A DNA stretch of 48,860 bases from the NCBI RefSeq assembly GCF_902801725.1, contig NZ_CADCJB010000014.1:1-48860 (forward strand). The letters run 5' to 3'. This DNA comes from an uncultured Methanobrevibacter sp. (lineage in GTDB: Archaea; Methanobacteriota; Methanobacteria; Methanobacteriales; Methanobacteriaceae). Position numbers and translations under genes: made by a program. Below, piece after piece: positions 34,495 through 44,119 of the stretch. The notes under the pieces were generated by a model. The model searched no databases. It was given only the letters and a program-made list of their open reading frames with translations, and was not told where the DNA came from. Position 1 is the first letter of the stretch. Each line of letters begins with the position of its first letter.

Positions 34495-35685
34495 ATGCTT
34501 CAAATTGCAGTTTGTGGAAAACCGAATGTTGGAAAATCATCTTTTTTCAATTCAGCAACAGCATCTGGCGTAGAAATGGCAAACTATCCATTTACAACAA
34601 TTGATGCGAATAAAGCTGTTGCTCATGTAATTAAAGATTGTCCATGTAAAGAACTTGGCGTTACATGCAATCCTCACAATTCTATATGTGTTGATGGAAA
34701 AAGATTGCTTCCAATTGAAATGATTGACGTTGCAGGACTTGTTCCTGGAGCACATGAAGGAAAGGGATTAGGTAATAAGTTTTTAGATGAATTGATGCAA
34801 GCTAAAGTATTTATAAATGTTATTGATGCTTCAGGTTCAACTGATTTGGAAGGAAACCCTGTTGACCCGGGAAGTCATGACCCGTTGGATGACTTGGAAT
34901 TTTTGGAAAATGAAATTGTAATGTGGATGTATGGAATCTTATCCAAAAACTGGGTCAGGCTCATAAGGAAAGTTGGAGCCGAACACTTGGACATTTCAAA
35001 GGTATTATATGACCAGTTGTCAGGAACAGGGATAGCTGTTGAAGACATTATTGAAGCTAAAAGAACAATAGAACCTGATTACAATAAATGGGAAGAAGAG
35101 GATTTGATTGAACTTACCCGTAACATTTTACACATTGCAAAACCAATGATGATTATTGCAAACAAGGCTGATTTGCCTACTTCTGCTGAAAATATCAAAA
35201 GGATTAAGGAAAAATATCCTAATGTGATTCCAACTTCAGCAGGGTCTGAACTTGCACTTGTAAAGGCGGCTGAAGGCGGACTGATTAGTTATATGTCTGG
35301 TGAAGACCATTTTGAAATCTTGAAACCCGAAGAATTGTCTGAGCCTCAACGTAAAGGTTTGGAGTATATTCAAACCAATATTTTGGATGTTTATGGTAGC
35401 ACTGGTGTTCAGGATGCGCTGAATTATGCCGTTTTTGAACTGCTTGACAGAATTGTCGTATATCCTGTTTCAGATGAGCACAAATACACTGACCAGAAGG
35501 GCAACGTATTGCCTGATGGATTTCTGGTTCCTAACGGTGCGACTCCGCGTGAATTGGCTTACATTGTACACACTGACATTGGAGATAAATTCATGCATGC
35601 TGTGGATGCCCGCAAAAATATGCGCGTGGCCAGTGATTATGAGCTGAAGGATGGAGACATTATCAGCATTGTAACAAGAGGTTAA
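34495..35685 (+). CDS. Archaeal YchF/Obg-like GTPase with TGS domain
   Basis: Translation-associated P-loop GTPase of 396 residues. G1 is [13 protein letters not shown]2 is YPFTTID, G3 is [17 protein letters not shown], and G4 is NKAD, which suits guanine specificity, unlike bacterial YchF. Cysteines cluster between G2 and G3 ([17 protein letters not shown]), a likely metal or redox site. A helical insertion follows. The last about 85 residues form a TGS domain ([36 protein letters not shown]). I place the start at ATG 34495, five bases after GTGAT; GTG 34486 is part of that site. Confidence 0.92.
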   Translation: MLQIAVCGKPNVGKSSFFNSATASGVEMANYPFTTIDANKAVAHVIKDCPCKELGVTCNPHNSICVDGKRLLPIEMIDVAGLVPGAHEGKGLGNKFLDELMQAKVFINVIDASGSTDLEGNPVDPGSHDPLDDLEFLENEIVMWMYGILSKNWVRLIRKVGAEHLDISKVLYDQLSGTGIAVEDIIEAKRTIEPDYNKWEEEDLIELTRNILHIAKPMMIIANKADLPTSAENIKRIKEKYPNVIPTSAGSELALVKAAEGGLISYMSGEDHFEILKPEELSEPQRKGLEYIQTNILDVYGSTGVQDALNYAVFELLDRIVVYPVSDEHKYTDQKGNVLPDGFLVPNGATPRELAYIVHTDIGDKFMHAVDARKNMRVASDYELKDGDIISIVTRG

Positions 35686-35715
35686 CTCCTCTACTTTTTT
35701 TTATTTTAGATTTTT

Positions 35716-36276
35716 ATGGTTAAATTAACTAAAGATTTAAATCCCGAAGAATTTGGGGAATACTATTTTTTAAAGGAAGAACTGAAGGATTTCTGCAGGT
35801 CTGAAGGTTTAAAAGTAAGCGGATCTAAACAGGAATTGGAAAATAGAATTATTCACTATCTGTCAACGGGTGAAGCATTAAGTGAACCCACTTCAAAACA
35901 GACTTCAAACTATTCCTCATCTGAAATTACTTTAGACTCCAGATTGGGTGAAAATTTTAAGTGCAGTGAGGATAAAAGAGTATTTTTTGAAAATGAAATA
36001 GGCAAGGGATTTAAATTCAAAGTTAAATTTCAAAAATGGTTGAAATCCAATCCCGAAAAAACATATCGCGAAGCAATAGATGCATATCATGAAATTCAAA
36101 ACTCCGGTGAAAAAACAAAAATTGATAAGCAATTTCAATACAATCAATACATAAGGGATTTTTTTGAAGATAATGATGATAAATCTCTGGATGATGCAAT
36201 CAGATGTTGGAAATACAAAAAGTCTATAAAAGGCCATAACAAATATGAAAAAAGCGATTTGGAGGCATTATTATGA
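35716..36276 (+). CDS. SAP-domain protein with DUF6434-like region
   Basis: A 186-residue protein. Residues about 15-55 match the SAP helix-extended-loop-helix nucleic-acid-binding motif (LKEELKDFCRSEGLKVSGSKQELENRIIHYL). After a serine-rich linker, residues about 80-130 resemble DUF6434 (FKCSEDKRVFFENEIGKGFKFKVKFQKWLKSNPEKTYREAI), which often follows SAP. Function is unknown; nucleic-acid binding is likely. The ATG follows a T-rich stretch without a ribosome binding site. It overlaps the next gene by 4 bp. Confidence 0.82.
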   Translation: MVKLTKDLNPEEFGEYYFLKEELKDFCRSEGLKVSGSKQELENRIIHYLSTGEALSEPTSKQTSNYSSSEITLDSRLGENFKCSEDKRVFFENEIGKGFKFKVKFQKWLKSNPEKTYREAIDAYHEIQNSGEKTKIDKQFQYNQYIRDFFEDNDDKSLDDAIRCWKYKKSIKGHNKYEKSDLEALL

Positions 36277-36587
36277 AAAAAGTAAAGATTACAGTCATGA
36301 GAAAAGTCAGGCATGATGATTTAATTGACAAATATGAAAATCCTCTGGAACATGAATGCGATGTTGAAGAAGGACAGGTTTTCATAGCAAATGGTTGGGC
36401 AAAACCGGAAAACTTCTGTGACAGTGCATGGGAGAGTCTTTCACCATTTGTAATGGCATTGGCCAATGGAGCCAGTGATTTTTATGACGGATGGATGAAA
36501 AACAAGCAATCTGCCATGATATCATGCAATGATGGTTTCAGACCCGTCAGCTTTCTTTTGGAGACAATGGATGAGGAAGCGGAATAA
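36273..36587 (+). CDS. TIGR04076-family protein
   Basis: A 104-residue protein. VKITVMRK, the C-x-V-E-x-GQVF block (ECDVEEGQVFIANGW), KPENFCDSAWESLSPFVMALANGA and a final SCNDGFRPVSFLLE correspond to the TIGR04076 family of unknown function. Three cysteines are conserved-looking (in HECD, NFCDSAW and ISCND), which could bind metal or be redox-active. GGAGG inside the SAP gene sets the start, and the two are coupled. Confidence 0.8.
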   Translation: MKKVKITVMRKVRHDDLIDKYENPLEHECDVEEGQVFIANGWAKPENFCDSAWESLSPFVMALANGASDFYDGWMKNKQSAMISCNDGFRPVSFLLETMDEEAE

Positions 36588-36607
36588 TCTTAGGGATGAT
36601 TGTTTTC

Positions 36608-37621
36608 ATGGACAGATTAACACATGATATTTTCAATCTTTTGAGAAATGAAGCGATATTTTTCATTTCATTAATATTGGCAGTCATCTCCTGTTTTTTT
36701 GTCCCTGTGAATATGGATTATTTCAATTACATCAACTGGGATACTATCATATTGCTTTTGGCGATAATGATTGTTGTGGAAATTTTAAAAAATCTTGCTG
36801 TTTTTGAGATACTGGTTCGCAAATTATTGGTTAAGATAGCGGATACCCGTCATCTTGTTTTGTTTTTGGTTTTTACTTGTTTTTTTAGTTCAATTTTCAT
36901 CACAAATGATGTTTCTCTTATTATTTTTGTGCCGTTTTGCATTTTGGCACTAAAAAAAGTTGGAAGGGATGATCTGATAATATTTGCAGTATCTCTGCAA
37001 ACTATTGCCGCTAATGTGGGATGTATGGTTCTTCCTATTGGAGCCCCTCACAATATCGTATTGTATACAGCCGCCGACATTCCTTTCGAATTGTTTTTCA
37101 TGATTCTCTTTCCATATATCCTTGTTTCGCTTGTGTTTTTGGCGGTATTGTCAGTTTTCGTTCCAAAGGATAGTATTGATTTGCCCCAATTAAGCAAGAT
37201 TGAAGTCAGTCGTGAAAACTTCTTTAAAAGGGTTTTTATTGGTGTTGATTATTATTTGCTTTTGACTTTCATCTGCCTTTTTGTTCTGATTGGAAATTTG
37301 GAAAATATCGCCTTTTTCAGTTCACTTTTTGGAAAGTGGATTGTTGGCAATGAGGTTCTCTGCGGTGTCGGTTTGTCTCAAATCATTTCCAATGTGCCTG
37401 CCGCAATGTTGCTTAGCGGTTTCAGCAATAATTATGCTGCCATCATTGTTGGAATCAACATTGGCGGTTTGGGAACTCTTATTGCGTCGATGGCTAATCT
37501 GATTTCATACAAAATACTTGCTCGGGAGCACAAGGAATTCAAAATCAAATATCTCTGTTTGTTTTCAGCTTTGAACGTAATTTTGCTGATTATTCTCTTA
37601 GGAGTCTATTTTTTAGGATGA
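36608..37621 (+). CDS. ArsB/NhaD-superfamily permease
   Basis: An integral membrane ion transporter of about 337 residues with roughly ten helices. Segments typical of the ArsB/NhaD/CitT fold are WDTIILLLAIMIVVEILKN, the re-entrant-loop motif SSIFITNDVSLIIFVPF and its pseudo-repeat SQIISNVPAAMLLSGFSNNYAAIIVGINIGGLGTLIASMANLI. GAPHNI is also typical. The ion is not readable. I prefer ATG 36608 because GGGATGAT lies eight bases before it; ATG 36596 would put that site too close. It follows the TIGR04076 gene closely, suggesting a three-gene operon. Confidence 0.88.
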   Translation: MDRLTHDIFNLLRNEAIFFISLILAVISCFFVPVNMDYFNYINWDTIILLLAIMIVVEILKNLAVFEILVRKLLVKIADTRHLVLFLVFTCFFSSIFITNDVSLIIFVPFCILALKKVGRDDLIIFAVSLQTIAANVGCMVLPIGAPHNIVLYTAADIPFELFFMILFPYILVSLVFLAVLSVFVPKDSIDLPQLSKIEVSRENFFKRVFIGVDYYLLLTFICLFVLIGNLENIAFFSSLFGKWIVGNEVLCGVGLSQIISNVPAAMLLSGFSNNYAAIIVGINIGGLGTLIASMANLISYKILAREHKEFKIKYLCLFSALNVILLIILLGVYFLG

Positions 37622-37648
37622 TGCCGTTTTGTCCTGAATGGTGCCAAT

Positions 37649-38662
37649 CTATTCCAATGTTAAATCAGGCATGTTTTTGCTTTGATAAGCGTACCATATA
37701 CCGTTTTCAATTAGGAATTCATGCGCAAGGGATATGATTAGGTCATTGGTTTCTCCCCTTTCCATAACTTCATTTTCGGCTTTTTCATACAGCATGCTCA
37801 TCCTTCTGTGGTCTTCAATTTCATTTGCCAGTGACATCTTTCCGTAGTAACTCCCGACAAATAATGTAAATGCGGACATACTTCCGATTACAATTTTCAG
37901 GATGGAACGGATCATGTCGACCTGGTCATAGCCGACCATTGCCCCTACACTCTGAAACACATTTAAAACTGCACCAAAAATATCAATATTTATTTCTCCG
38001 GATGCATTGGTCATCATATAGATTTCAAAAAACAGTGCAATAAAATATGTGGCAAGCGTTATGATTAGTGCTCTTTGGGTAAACTTGTCGTTCTTTTCAT
38101 TATTTTTTGTTGACTTTATGAGCGCACTTTTATGATATTCTTTCTGGTCTATAATCCAGCAGTCCAGAATTTCCCTTTTTTCAGTTGTATCGGTTTGCGG
38201 TAATGACAATAGGATTTCATTAATCCACGGTGCACCCTTTTTAGTAAACCATGGCAGTATAATGCTTGTGTAGTCTTTGATTCCAGCAATTGTTAGAAAA
38301 TAATGGACTCTAAGTGTCTCGGCAAGAACACGATATTCAACGTATTTTCTATGAGTATCGGTTTTATGAGCCATTTTGTTAAGATAAAATAAAAGAAAGA
38401 TAATTACTACACATGCGAAAATAAGCCAGTGTATTTCGGCTTCGTCATAAATCAAAAAGAAAAAAGTAATTGATGTTCCAAAAAATGCAAGCAGCCAGAG
38501 GTTGCGCTGATGCTTTATGGCATTTTCTATGCTCAGCATGTCGGCAGCCCCATAAATTTCATCGATTTTTTTCAATGCTGGGTCGGTAATGCCCTCTTCA
38601 ATGTGGCTGAATGGAACTTCGCAGCTTTCCATATCTTTGAAAAAAATATCTTTTCGATTCAT
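37649..38662 (-). CDS. SLATT-like (DUF4231-type) membrane protein
   Basis: A 337-residue protein with two pairs of helices (about 55-71/78-94 and 198-217/254-273). Directly after the first pair comes DTHRKYVEYRVLAETLRVHYFL, the basic, glutamate-bearing stretch typical of SLATT domains, which are two-helix effectors of nucleotide-linked defence systems. The end, IEDHRRMSMLYEKAENEV to HEFLIENGIWYAYQSKNMPDL, resembles the tail of SLOG-SLATT proteins. No SLOG, SMODS or nuclease partner is adjacent, so it is an orphan. GTG 38671 is an alternative start. Family assignment is by eye. Confidence 0.65.
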   Translation of the reverse strand: MNRKDIFFKDMESCEVPFSHIEEGITDPALKKIDEIYGAADMLSIENAIKHQRNLWLLAFFGTSITFFFLIYDEAEIHWLIFACVVIIFLLFYLNKMAHKTDTHRKYVEYRVLAETLRVHYFLTIAGIKDYTSIILPWFTKKGAPWINEILLSLPQTDTTEKREILDCWIIDQKEYHKSALIKSTKNNEKNDKFTQRALIITLATYFIALFFEIYMMTNASGEINIDIFGAVLNVFQSVGAMVGYDQVDMIRSILKIVIGSMSAFTLFVGSYYGKMSLANEIEDHRRMSMLYEKAENEVMERGETNDLIISLAHEFLIENGIWYAYQSKNMPDLTLE

Positions 38663-38784
38663 ATTTTTCACATAAAACGTTTATGTTAATATGTTATTCG
38701 CTCTTTTATTTAAATTTATAATTATAATTATATCTGATGAAATCAATAATTTTTAACATAGTTTAAGTTTTTGAGATTGATGTT

Positions 38785-40146
38785 ATGGCTAATGAAAATG
38801 TTGAACTGATGAGGGGAGAGCCGGAAATTGCTGTTAGAAAGTTGGCAATTCCTATAATGATATCCATGCTTTTGACCGCATCATATAATATTGTCGACGG
38901 TATATGGGTTGCTGGATTGGGTCAGGCGGCTATTGCGGGGATTGGTTTTGTAACTCCTATTTTCATGATTTTGAACGGGTTCAGTGTTGGACTTGGAAAT
39001 GGTGCAACAAGCAGTATTTCCCGCGCAGTCGGTGCCAGAGACCGTGACCGTGCCAGCAAATCTGCCCAGCATTCTCTTTTGATATTTTTAATAGCTTCAA
39101 TAATATTGACTTTGGTTTTGCTTATTATTCAGGAACCTTTGCTTAAGGCTTATGGTGCAAGCGGCCAGTCACTGGCTGAAGCAATCAAATATGCAACTCC
39201 ACTGTTTTTAGGTTTGTTTGCATTCATGTTTGCCAATGGAGGAAGCGGAATCCTGCGTGGTGAAGGTGACATGAAAAGGGCGATGTATGCAATAATCGTT
39301 TCAGTTATTTTAAATATTGTTCTTGATCCTATTTTCATTTATGTTTTAAATTTGGGTTCGGCAGGAGCTTCCCTTGCAACCATAGTCAGCTCTCTGGGTT
39401 CTGCAGTTGTTATCATGTATTGGATTTTAATAAAAAAGGACACTTATGTTGATGTTAATCTCAGAAAGTTCAAGTTTGAATCAAAAATAGCTAAAGACAT
39501 TTTAAAAGTAGGTATTCCTGCATCATTGGACATGTTTATGATGTCAATTGCAATGAGCTTCTATTTGATGTTCATTTCATCTGTTGGCGGAGAATACGGT
39601 ATTGCTGCATTTACTTCAGGCCAAAGGCTGTATCTTTTTGGAATAATGCCTCTGACAGCTATTGCAAGTGCGGTTGCGGCGGTCAGCGGAAGCGCTTACG
39701 GTGCTCGAAACTGGGATTATCTTTCAAGAACTCATCTTTACGGTACCAAATTCGCAGTGGCCTTTTCAGTCATGATTACATTGATTCTGGTAATTTTTGC
39801 GCCTCAACTGTCATTGCTTTTCGCATATACTCCTGAAACTGCGTCTTTAGTTCCTGAAATTACTAACTTTCTAAGAATAGCATCATTCGGTTTGCTTTTG
39901 GTTGGAATTGGAATGCCTTCAAGCTTCTTTTATCAGGGTATCGGTCGTGGAACAACAAGTCTGGCCTGGACAATTATAAGGGAACTGATTTTTACAGTAA
40001 GCTTCACTTATCTGTTTGGAATTGTGTTCGGCTGGGGTTTGACAGGTATCTGGACTGGTCTTGCCGTAGGTAGGATTATTGCATCCATATTGAACTTTGC
40101 CTATGCAAGATACACAATTAAAAAATTAAAAAAAGTTTTAATATAA
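38785..40146 (+). CDS. MATE-family efflux transporter, second copy
   Basis: A 453-residue MATE exporter with 12 helices. ELMRGEPEIAVRKLAIPIMISMLLTASYNIVDGIWVAGLG opens the first half; FANGGSGILRGEGDMKRAMYAIIVSVILNIVLDPIFIYVL is the family's middle signature. The second half begins near VGIPASLDMFMMSIAMSFYL. It is only distantly similar to the MATE at 17302-18618 and closer to the common archaeal/bacterial NorM-DinF-like type. Substrate unknown. Confidence 0.94.
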   Translation: MANENVELMRGEPEIAVRKLAIPIMISMLLTASYNIVDGIWVAGLGQAAIAGIGFVTPIFMILNGFSVGLGNGATSSISRAVGARDRDRASKSAQHSLLIFLIASIILTLVLLIIQEPLLKAYGASGQSLAEAIKYATPLFLGLFAFMFANGGSGILRGEGDMKRAMYAIIVSVILNIVLDPIFIYVLNLGSAGASLATIVSSLGSAVVIMYWILIKKDTYVDVNLRKFKFESKIAKDILKVGIPASLDMFMMSIAMSFYLMFISSVGGEYGIAAFTSGQRLYLFGIMPLTAIASAVAAVSGSAYGARNWDYLSRTHLYGTKFAVAFSVMITLILVIFAPQLSLLFAYTPETASLVPEITNFLRIASFGLLLVGIGMPSSFFYQGIGRGTTSLAWTIIRELIFTVSFTYLFGIVFGWGLTGIWTGLAVGRIIASILNFAYARYTIKKLKKVLI

Positions 40147-40159
40147 GGGGATGAAGATT

Positions 40160-40558
40160 CTATTCATCCAACAGGTCGGCCACCTTGTTTGCAATGAAAA
40201 CGCAGCAGTCCACGCATGGGGACTTGTCTTCACCGTTTTTGCTGATTATGTCACAGCGAACAGTGCCGTACTCTTCTTTAAATGTATTGAAGATTTCTTT
40301 AGCATTGGCTTTGATTTTTCCTGTGTCGTCATTAATCAGGCCATTGGCTATCAGCGCGCCGGTAACGGCTCCGCAGGTACCTTCATCAAATGTTCCCCCC
40401 ATTCCGCCTGCAAATCCGCAAGCTATTTTGCACATTTCAGCCTGACTCATAGGATATTCAGCGGTTTCACAAAGTCCCATTAAAGTTGATTCGGAACAGC
40501 TTTTGAAAGTTCTGTATTCTCTGATTTTTTCCTCTAAAATTTCTTTGTCAAGTTTCAT
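40160..40558 (-). CDS. C_GCAxxG_C_C-family redox protein
   Basis: A 132-residue cytoplasmic protein with the family pattern. An early cysteine pair (SCSESTLMGLC) precedes CKIACGFAGGMGGTFDEGTCGAVTGALIANGL, then RCDIISKNGEDKSPCVDCCVFIANKVADLL. The family is predicted to be redox-active or to bind an iron-sulfur cluster, and in bacteria may accompany metal reduction. AGGAG lies eight bases before the ATG. It is convergent with the MATE gene and diverges from cfbD. Confidence 0.88.
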   Translation of the reverse strand: MKLDKEILEEKIREYRTFKSCSESTLMGLCETAEYPMSQAEMCKIACGFAGGMGGTFDEGTCGAVTGALIANGLINDDTGKIKANAKEIFNTFKEEYGTVRCDIISKNGEDKSPCVDCCVFIANKVADLLDE

Positions 40559-40593
40559 ACAACAATCTCCTAATTAATTATATTAATTAAGAA

Positions 40594-40608
40594 TTTTAAA
40601 TATTTATT
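40594..40608 (+). promoter_or_regulatory. Promoter of the cfbD operon, leaderless start
   Basis: TTTTAAATATTTATT lies about 22-25 bp before GTG 40623, so transcription should begin at or just by the start codon. AGGTGAT (40621-40627), an ideal ribosome binding site, overlaps that GTG and would then lie at the very 5' end of the message. Confidence 0.4.
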
Positions 40609-40622
40609 TGAAAAATTGATAG

Positions 40623-41636
40623 GTGATAAAAATTATACATCCAAGACCAAGTCCGATTGCTGCTACTCTTTACACGTTAAGGGATATGAATGTTGATGTA
40701 ATTATCATGCACGGGCCTACCGGATGCTGTTTTAGAACAGCCAGACTTTTGGAAGGTGATGGGGTTCGTGTAGTGACTACAGGAATGTCCGAAAATGATT
40801 TCATACTCGGCGCCGGTGAAAAATTGGTTGAAACATTGACTGAAGCTTATGATGAATTTGAACCAAAATTGATGGGAATTGCCGGAACATGCGCCAGTAT
40901 GATAATCGGTGAAGATTTAAAGGAAGCAATTGCAACTGCAGATTTGCCATGCACTGTTGCTGTTGAGGCAGGAGTAATTGACCGTGAGGAATCTGACAGA
41001 CAGATTGAAATGCTTGAAAAAGCTACTGAAGTTGAAAAAACCCGTGGAATGGCACAGGGAAAATATATCAAGCCTAACTTTGGTGATTCAAAAGAGGCCG
41101 TTGCAAAAACCGTTGTCAAATTCCTGAAAGATGGCAAAAAGGTCGCCTTTGTTCTCAACGTTAAAAAAGAGACCTCATATCTGTTTGCAGACATTATTAA
41201 TTTTGACTATAAGAAAATCAATCCAGAAAATAAACCTGTCTTTGTGGCGAATTTGGATGAAAATATCGGTCTTCCAAGAATCAGGCAGCATGCAATGAAT
41301 ATTAAAAATCAGCTTGATATTGAACCGGATTTCATCACAGGAGGTCTTGATGAGTATCCGATTACTGCAGATGCTGCTGCAGAATACCTGAAGGATGATG
41401 ATTTGGATTTGATTGTCGTATTTGGTGTTCCTCATGCATTTCCAATTGAAGAGTTTGATGTGGAGTCCGTTGCAGTAACCGATGGGCCACGTCTTGTCGA
41501 ACCCCTTAGGAATTTGGGATATACACATGTTGTTGCAGAACTTGATGCACACTCAAAAACACTTGGAACCGATGAAATTGTATTTTCAGACTTTGGAGGA
41601 ATGATTAGAGCAGCTATTGGGTGGTTGGACGAATGA
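40623..41636 (+). CDS. cfbD: Ni-sirohydrochlorin a,c-diamide reductive cyclase catalytic subunit
   Basis: NifD-like subunit of the CfbCD complex, which reduces and cyclises the nickel tetrapyrrole during F430 synthesis for methyl-coenzyme M reductase. The 337 residues begin [20 protein letters not shown]. Cysteines in [15 protein letters not shown] (C35, C36) and [14 protein letters not shown] (C90) are placed to hold the iron-sulfur cluster, as in nitrogenase-like proteins. Start is GTG, probably leaderless. The stop overlaps the hisH start by 4 bp. CfbC (NifH-like) is not in the window. This gene marks the organism as a methanogen. Confidence 0.92.
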   Translation: MIKIIHPRPSPIAATLYTLRDMNVDVIIMHGPTGCCFRTARLLEGDGVRVVTTGMSENDFILGAGEKLVETLTEAYDEFEPKLMGIAGTCASMIIGEDLKEAIATADLPCTVAVEAGVIDREESDRQIEMLEKATEVEKTRGMAQGKYIKPNFGDSKEAVAKTVVKFLKDGKKVAFVLNVKKETSYLFADIINFDYKKINPENKPVFVANLDENIGLPRIRQHAMNIKNQLDIEPDFITGGLDEYPITADAAAEYLKDDDLDLIVVFGVPHAFPIEEFDVESVAVTDGPRLVEPLRNLGYTHVVAELDAHSKTLGTDEIVFSDFGGMIRAAIGWLDE

Positions 41637-42229
41637 TAACTATTATTGATTATAAAAGCGGAAACCTGAAAAGCATTTCAAACGGCTTTAAAAAAATAGG
41701 CGCAGAATATCAGATTTCTGACGATAAGGAGATTATAGCGAATAGCGATTATCTGGTTTTGCCGGGTGTTGGAGCATTCGGAAGTGCAATGGAAAATTTA
41801 AAGCCTTTTGAAGATGTTATTTATGAGCATGTAAATGATGATAAGCCATTTTTAGGAATCTGTCTTGGCCAGCAGGTACTGATGAGCTCAAGTGACGAGG
41901 CACCTGGCGTTGAAGGATTGAACCTCTTTAAAGGCCATGCAGAATTGTTAAGCGGTGATGTAAAAATCCCACATATGGGCTGGAATCAGCTGAATGTATG
42001 TAATGATTCGCCTATTTTAGAAGGTATTGACAAGGAATACTTTTATTTTGTTCATTCTTATCATGTTGTTCCCGATGATGAAAATATCATTGCGGGTACT
42101 TGTGATTATGGTGGGGATGTTGTTGCGTCCTTAAGCCAGAATAACTTATTTTCAACACAGTTCCATCCAGAGAAAAGCGGTATTTCAGGACTTAAGATTT
42201 TAAAGAATTTCACTAAATTGGAGATATAA
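41633..42229 (+). CDS. hisH: Imidazole glycerol phosphate synthase, glutaminase subunit
   Basis: Class I glutamine amidotransferase that feeds ammonia to HisF in histidine synthesis. 198 residues from ATG 41633 ([14 protein letters not shown]). Oxyanion strand: [13 protein letters not shown]. Nucleophile: FLGICLGQQ. The remaining triad is in [18 protein letters not shown] is the HisH-specific segment. It is coupled to cfbD through ATGA and followed by the AIR-synthase-like gene after 2 bp. HisF is not nearby. Confidence 0.95.
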   Translation: MITIIDYKSGNLKSISNGFKKIGAEYQISDDKEIIANSDYLVLPGVGAFGSAMENLKPFEDVIYEHVNDDKPFLGICLGQQVLMSSSDEAPGVEGLNLFKGHAELLSGDVKIPHMGWNQLNVCNDSPILEGIDKEYFYFVHSYHVVPDDENIIAGTCDYGGDVVASLSQNNLFSTQFHPEKSGISGLKILKNFTKLEI

Positions 42230-42231
42230 CT

Positions 42232-43596
42232 ATGGATATTGAAGGATTTGTAAGAGCTAGAATTGATGATTATACTTATGATGATTTGGCTGACATTTTG
42301 GCCGTAAGAATAAGAGAATATAAAAAGATTTCAGAGGAAAACTCTATTGAAATGGCAAAGGCAGTAATCGATGAGGTTTCCACAACCCTGAAATTGCAGG
42401 AAAGTGACGATGAGTTTTTAAAGGAAATAGCCAACGTAAACAAGGCTGACGTTTTGATGGGTGAAATGGGAGTAGGTTCCCGCGGAGCAGGAGACTTTTT
42501 TGTCCACAGAAAAATTGCAGAGATAGTTTCATCCACCAATACTGCATCACTGGTCAATCCGTCTGAACAGGATGACGGAGGGGTTGTCAAGGCACCTGCC
42601 AACAACGATGAAGTTTATATTACTACTGCCGTTGATGGAATACACTCAAGATTAAGTGAATATCCGTTTTTAGGCGGTTTTCATGTAACAAGGGCAACAC
42701 TTAGGGACGTCTGTGTAATGGGAGCTGACCCTGTTGCAATATTAAGCGATGTTCACCTTGCAGATGACGGGGATGTTGCAAAGATATTCGACTTTACCGC
42801 AGGTGTTGCAGCAGTTTCCGAACTCGTGGACGTTCCGATTGTGGCCGGAAGTACCTTGCGCGTTGGCGGAGACATGGTTTTAGGAGACAGGTTTGTTTCC
42901 GCTGTTGGAAGCGTTGGTGTTTCCAATTATCCTCCTACTGCAAGAAAAGGAGCGACTGAAGGGGATATCATTCTTTTGACTGAAGGTTCTGGCGGCGGAA
43001 CAATAACCACCACTGCATTATATAACGGATTTTTCGATGTTGTATGGGATACAATGAATGTCAACTTCGTTCAGGCATCACATGCCCTGTTTGAAGCAGA
43101 CCTTGTAAAGGACATTCATGCAATGACTGACGTGACAAACGGAGGTCTTAGAGGGGATGCCCATGAAATATCCAATACCACTGGTGTCGGATTGGAATTT
43201 TATGAAAAGGAAATCAGGCAGATGGTGGCTCCAAATGTATTGAACATGCTTGAAACATTAAACATTGACCCGTTAGGCGTTTCAACAGATTCACTGATGC
43301 TTATTGCACCTCCGGAAATTGTCGGAGATATTAAAAAAGCAGTTGCAAAATATGATGTTGCAATTTCCGAAATAGGTGAAGTGAACAATTCAGGTGAACC
43401 AATTTTAATTAAAGAGGATTCAACTGAAGAAAAATTAGTTCCTTTATTCAGAGAAGCGGCATATACAAAAATCAAAAAGCTTGTTGGTGAAACAACTCCT
43501 GAAGACTTTGAAGAAATGAAAAGAAAAGTTCAGGAGGCTTCAGATGCAGCAATTGCCAAAAAAGATAAAGTGATAAAACACATTCGTGAAAATTAA
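42232..43596 (+). CDS. AIR synthase-related (PurM/SelD/HypE superfamily) protein
   Basis: A 454-residue protein with the two-domain ATP-binding fold of the PurM/HypE/SelD/ThiL superfamily. DDGGVV-like and TTAVDGIHSRLSEYPFLGGFHVTRATLRDVCVMGADPVAILSDVHL form the ATP/metal face. GSTLRVGGDMVLGDRF and LLTEGSGGGT follow, then MTDVTNGGLRGDAHEISNTTGVGLEFYE, a typical second-domain helix. About 80 extra N-terminal and 50 C-terminal charged residues distinguish it from PurM and SelD. The substrate is unknown. GGAGAT precedes the start. Tight linkage to cfbD and hisH is the only functional clue. Confidence 0.85.
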   Translation: MDIEGFVRARIDDYTYDDLADILAVRIREYKKISEENSIEMAKAVIDEVSTTLKLQESDDEFLKEIANVNKADVLMGEMGVGSRGAGDFFVHRKIAEIVSSTNTASLVNPSEQDDGGVVKAPANNDEVYITTAVDGIHSRLSEYPFLGGFHVTRATLRDVCVMGADPVAILSDVHLADDGDVAKIFDFTAGVAAVSELVDVPIVAGSTLRVGGDMVLGDRFVSAVGSVGVSNYPPTARKGATEGDIILLTEGSGGGTITTTALYNGFFDVVWDTMNVNFVQASHALFEADLVKDIHAMTDVTNGGLRGDAHEISNTTGVGLEFYEKEIRQMVAPNVLNMLETLNIDPLGVSTDSLMLIAPPEIVGDIKKAVAKYDVAISEIGEVNNSGEPILIKEDSTEEKLVPLFREAAYTKIKKLVGETTPEDFEEMKRKVQEASDAAIAKKDKVIKHIREN

Positions 43597-43620
43597 TTTT
43601 TTCACACTTTACTATTTTTT
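43597..43620 (+). terminator. Oligo-T terminator after the cfbD-hisH operon
   Basis: Two T6 runs (43598-43603 and 43615-43620) directly follow the stop codon, sufficient for archaeal termination. The next gene seems to have its own start. Confidence 0.5.
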
Positions 43621-43647
43621 ATTTAGTCCAATCTACAATTCTTATTC

Positions 43648-44088
43648 ATGTTGGATGAAAAGGGAAATTTTTTTATTATCGATGCCATATTGGCTGTTAG
43701 TTTGCTTCTGTTTGTGTTTGTAATTTTTAATCATGCAATTTTTACACCAGATCCTGATTATTCAAGTGAAATCAAAGATTCTAAAAGCGCTCAGGACATA
43801 ATGGAGATTCTCGGAGGAAAAATTAATTTTACCGACAGGACTTTTTTGGGAGATATTTCCGGGATTTTGAAAAGCAATAAGAATTCAAAGGAATCGGTTG
43901 AGGAAGTTTCCGAGTTATCTAAAAAGAAATTTTCGGCTTTAAATATTGAAAATTATAGATTCAGTGAAACAAACGTTTTGGATGATAAGGTATTGGCCAG
44001 TTCAGGAGATTATTCAAATGCAGATGATGTATCTGTAGCTATTAGGACATATGGTGAGTATTCTTATACATTATCGGTATGGAATTGA
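43648..44088 (+). CDS. Small membrane-anchored, pilin-like secreted protein
   Basis: A 146-residue protein. A short charged start MLDEKG leads into one hydrophobic helix (about 8-31, NFFIIDAILAVSLLLFVFVIF). The arrangement recalls archaeal type IV pilin-like precursors cut before the helix. The remainder is extracellular, charged and without cysteines, with a region KNSKESVEEVSELSKKKF likely helical. No ribosome binding site is visible; the mRNA is probably leaderless. It lies before a stretch of decayed sequence. Cleavage type and function are inferred. Confidence 0.65.
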   Translation: MLDEKGNFFIIDAILAVSLLLFVFVIFNHAIFTPDPDYSSEIKDSKSAQDIMEILGGKINFTDRTFLGDISGILKSNKNSKESVEEVSELSKKKFSALNIENYRFSETNVLDDKVLASSGDYSNADDVSVAIRTYGEYSYTLSVWN

Positions 44089-44119
44089 CCTACCTTAACT
44101 TGTGGAAGTTGCGAATTCC

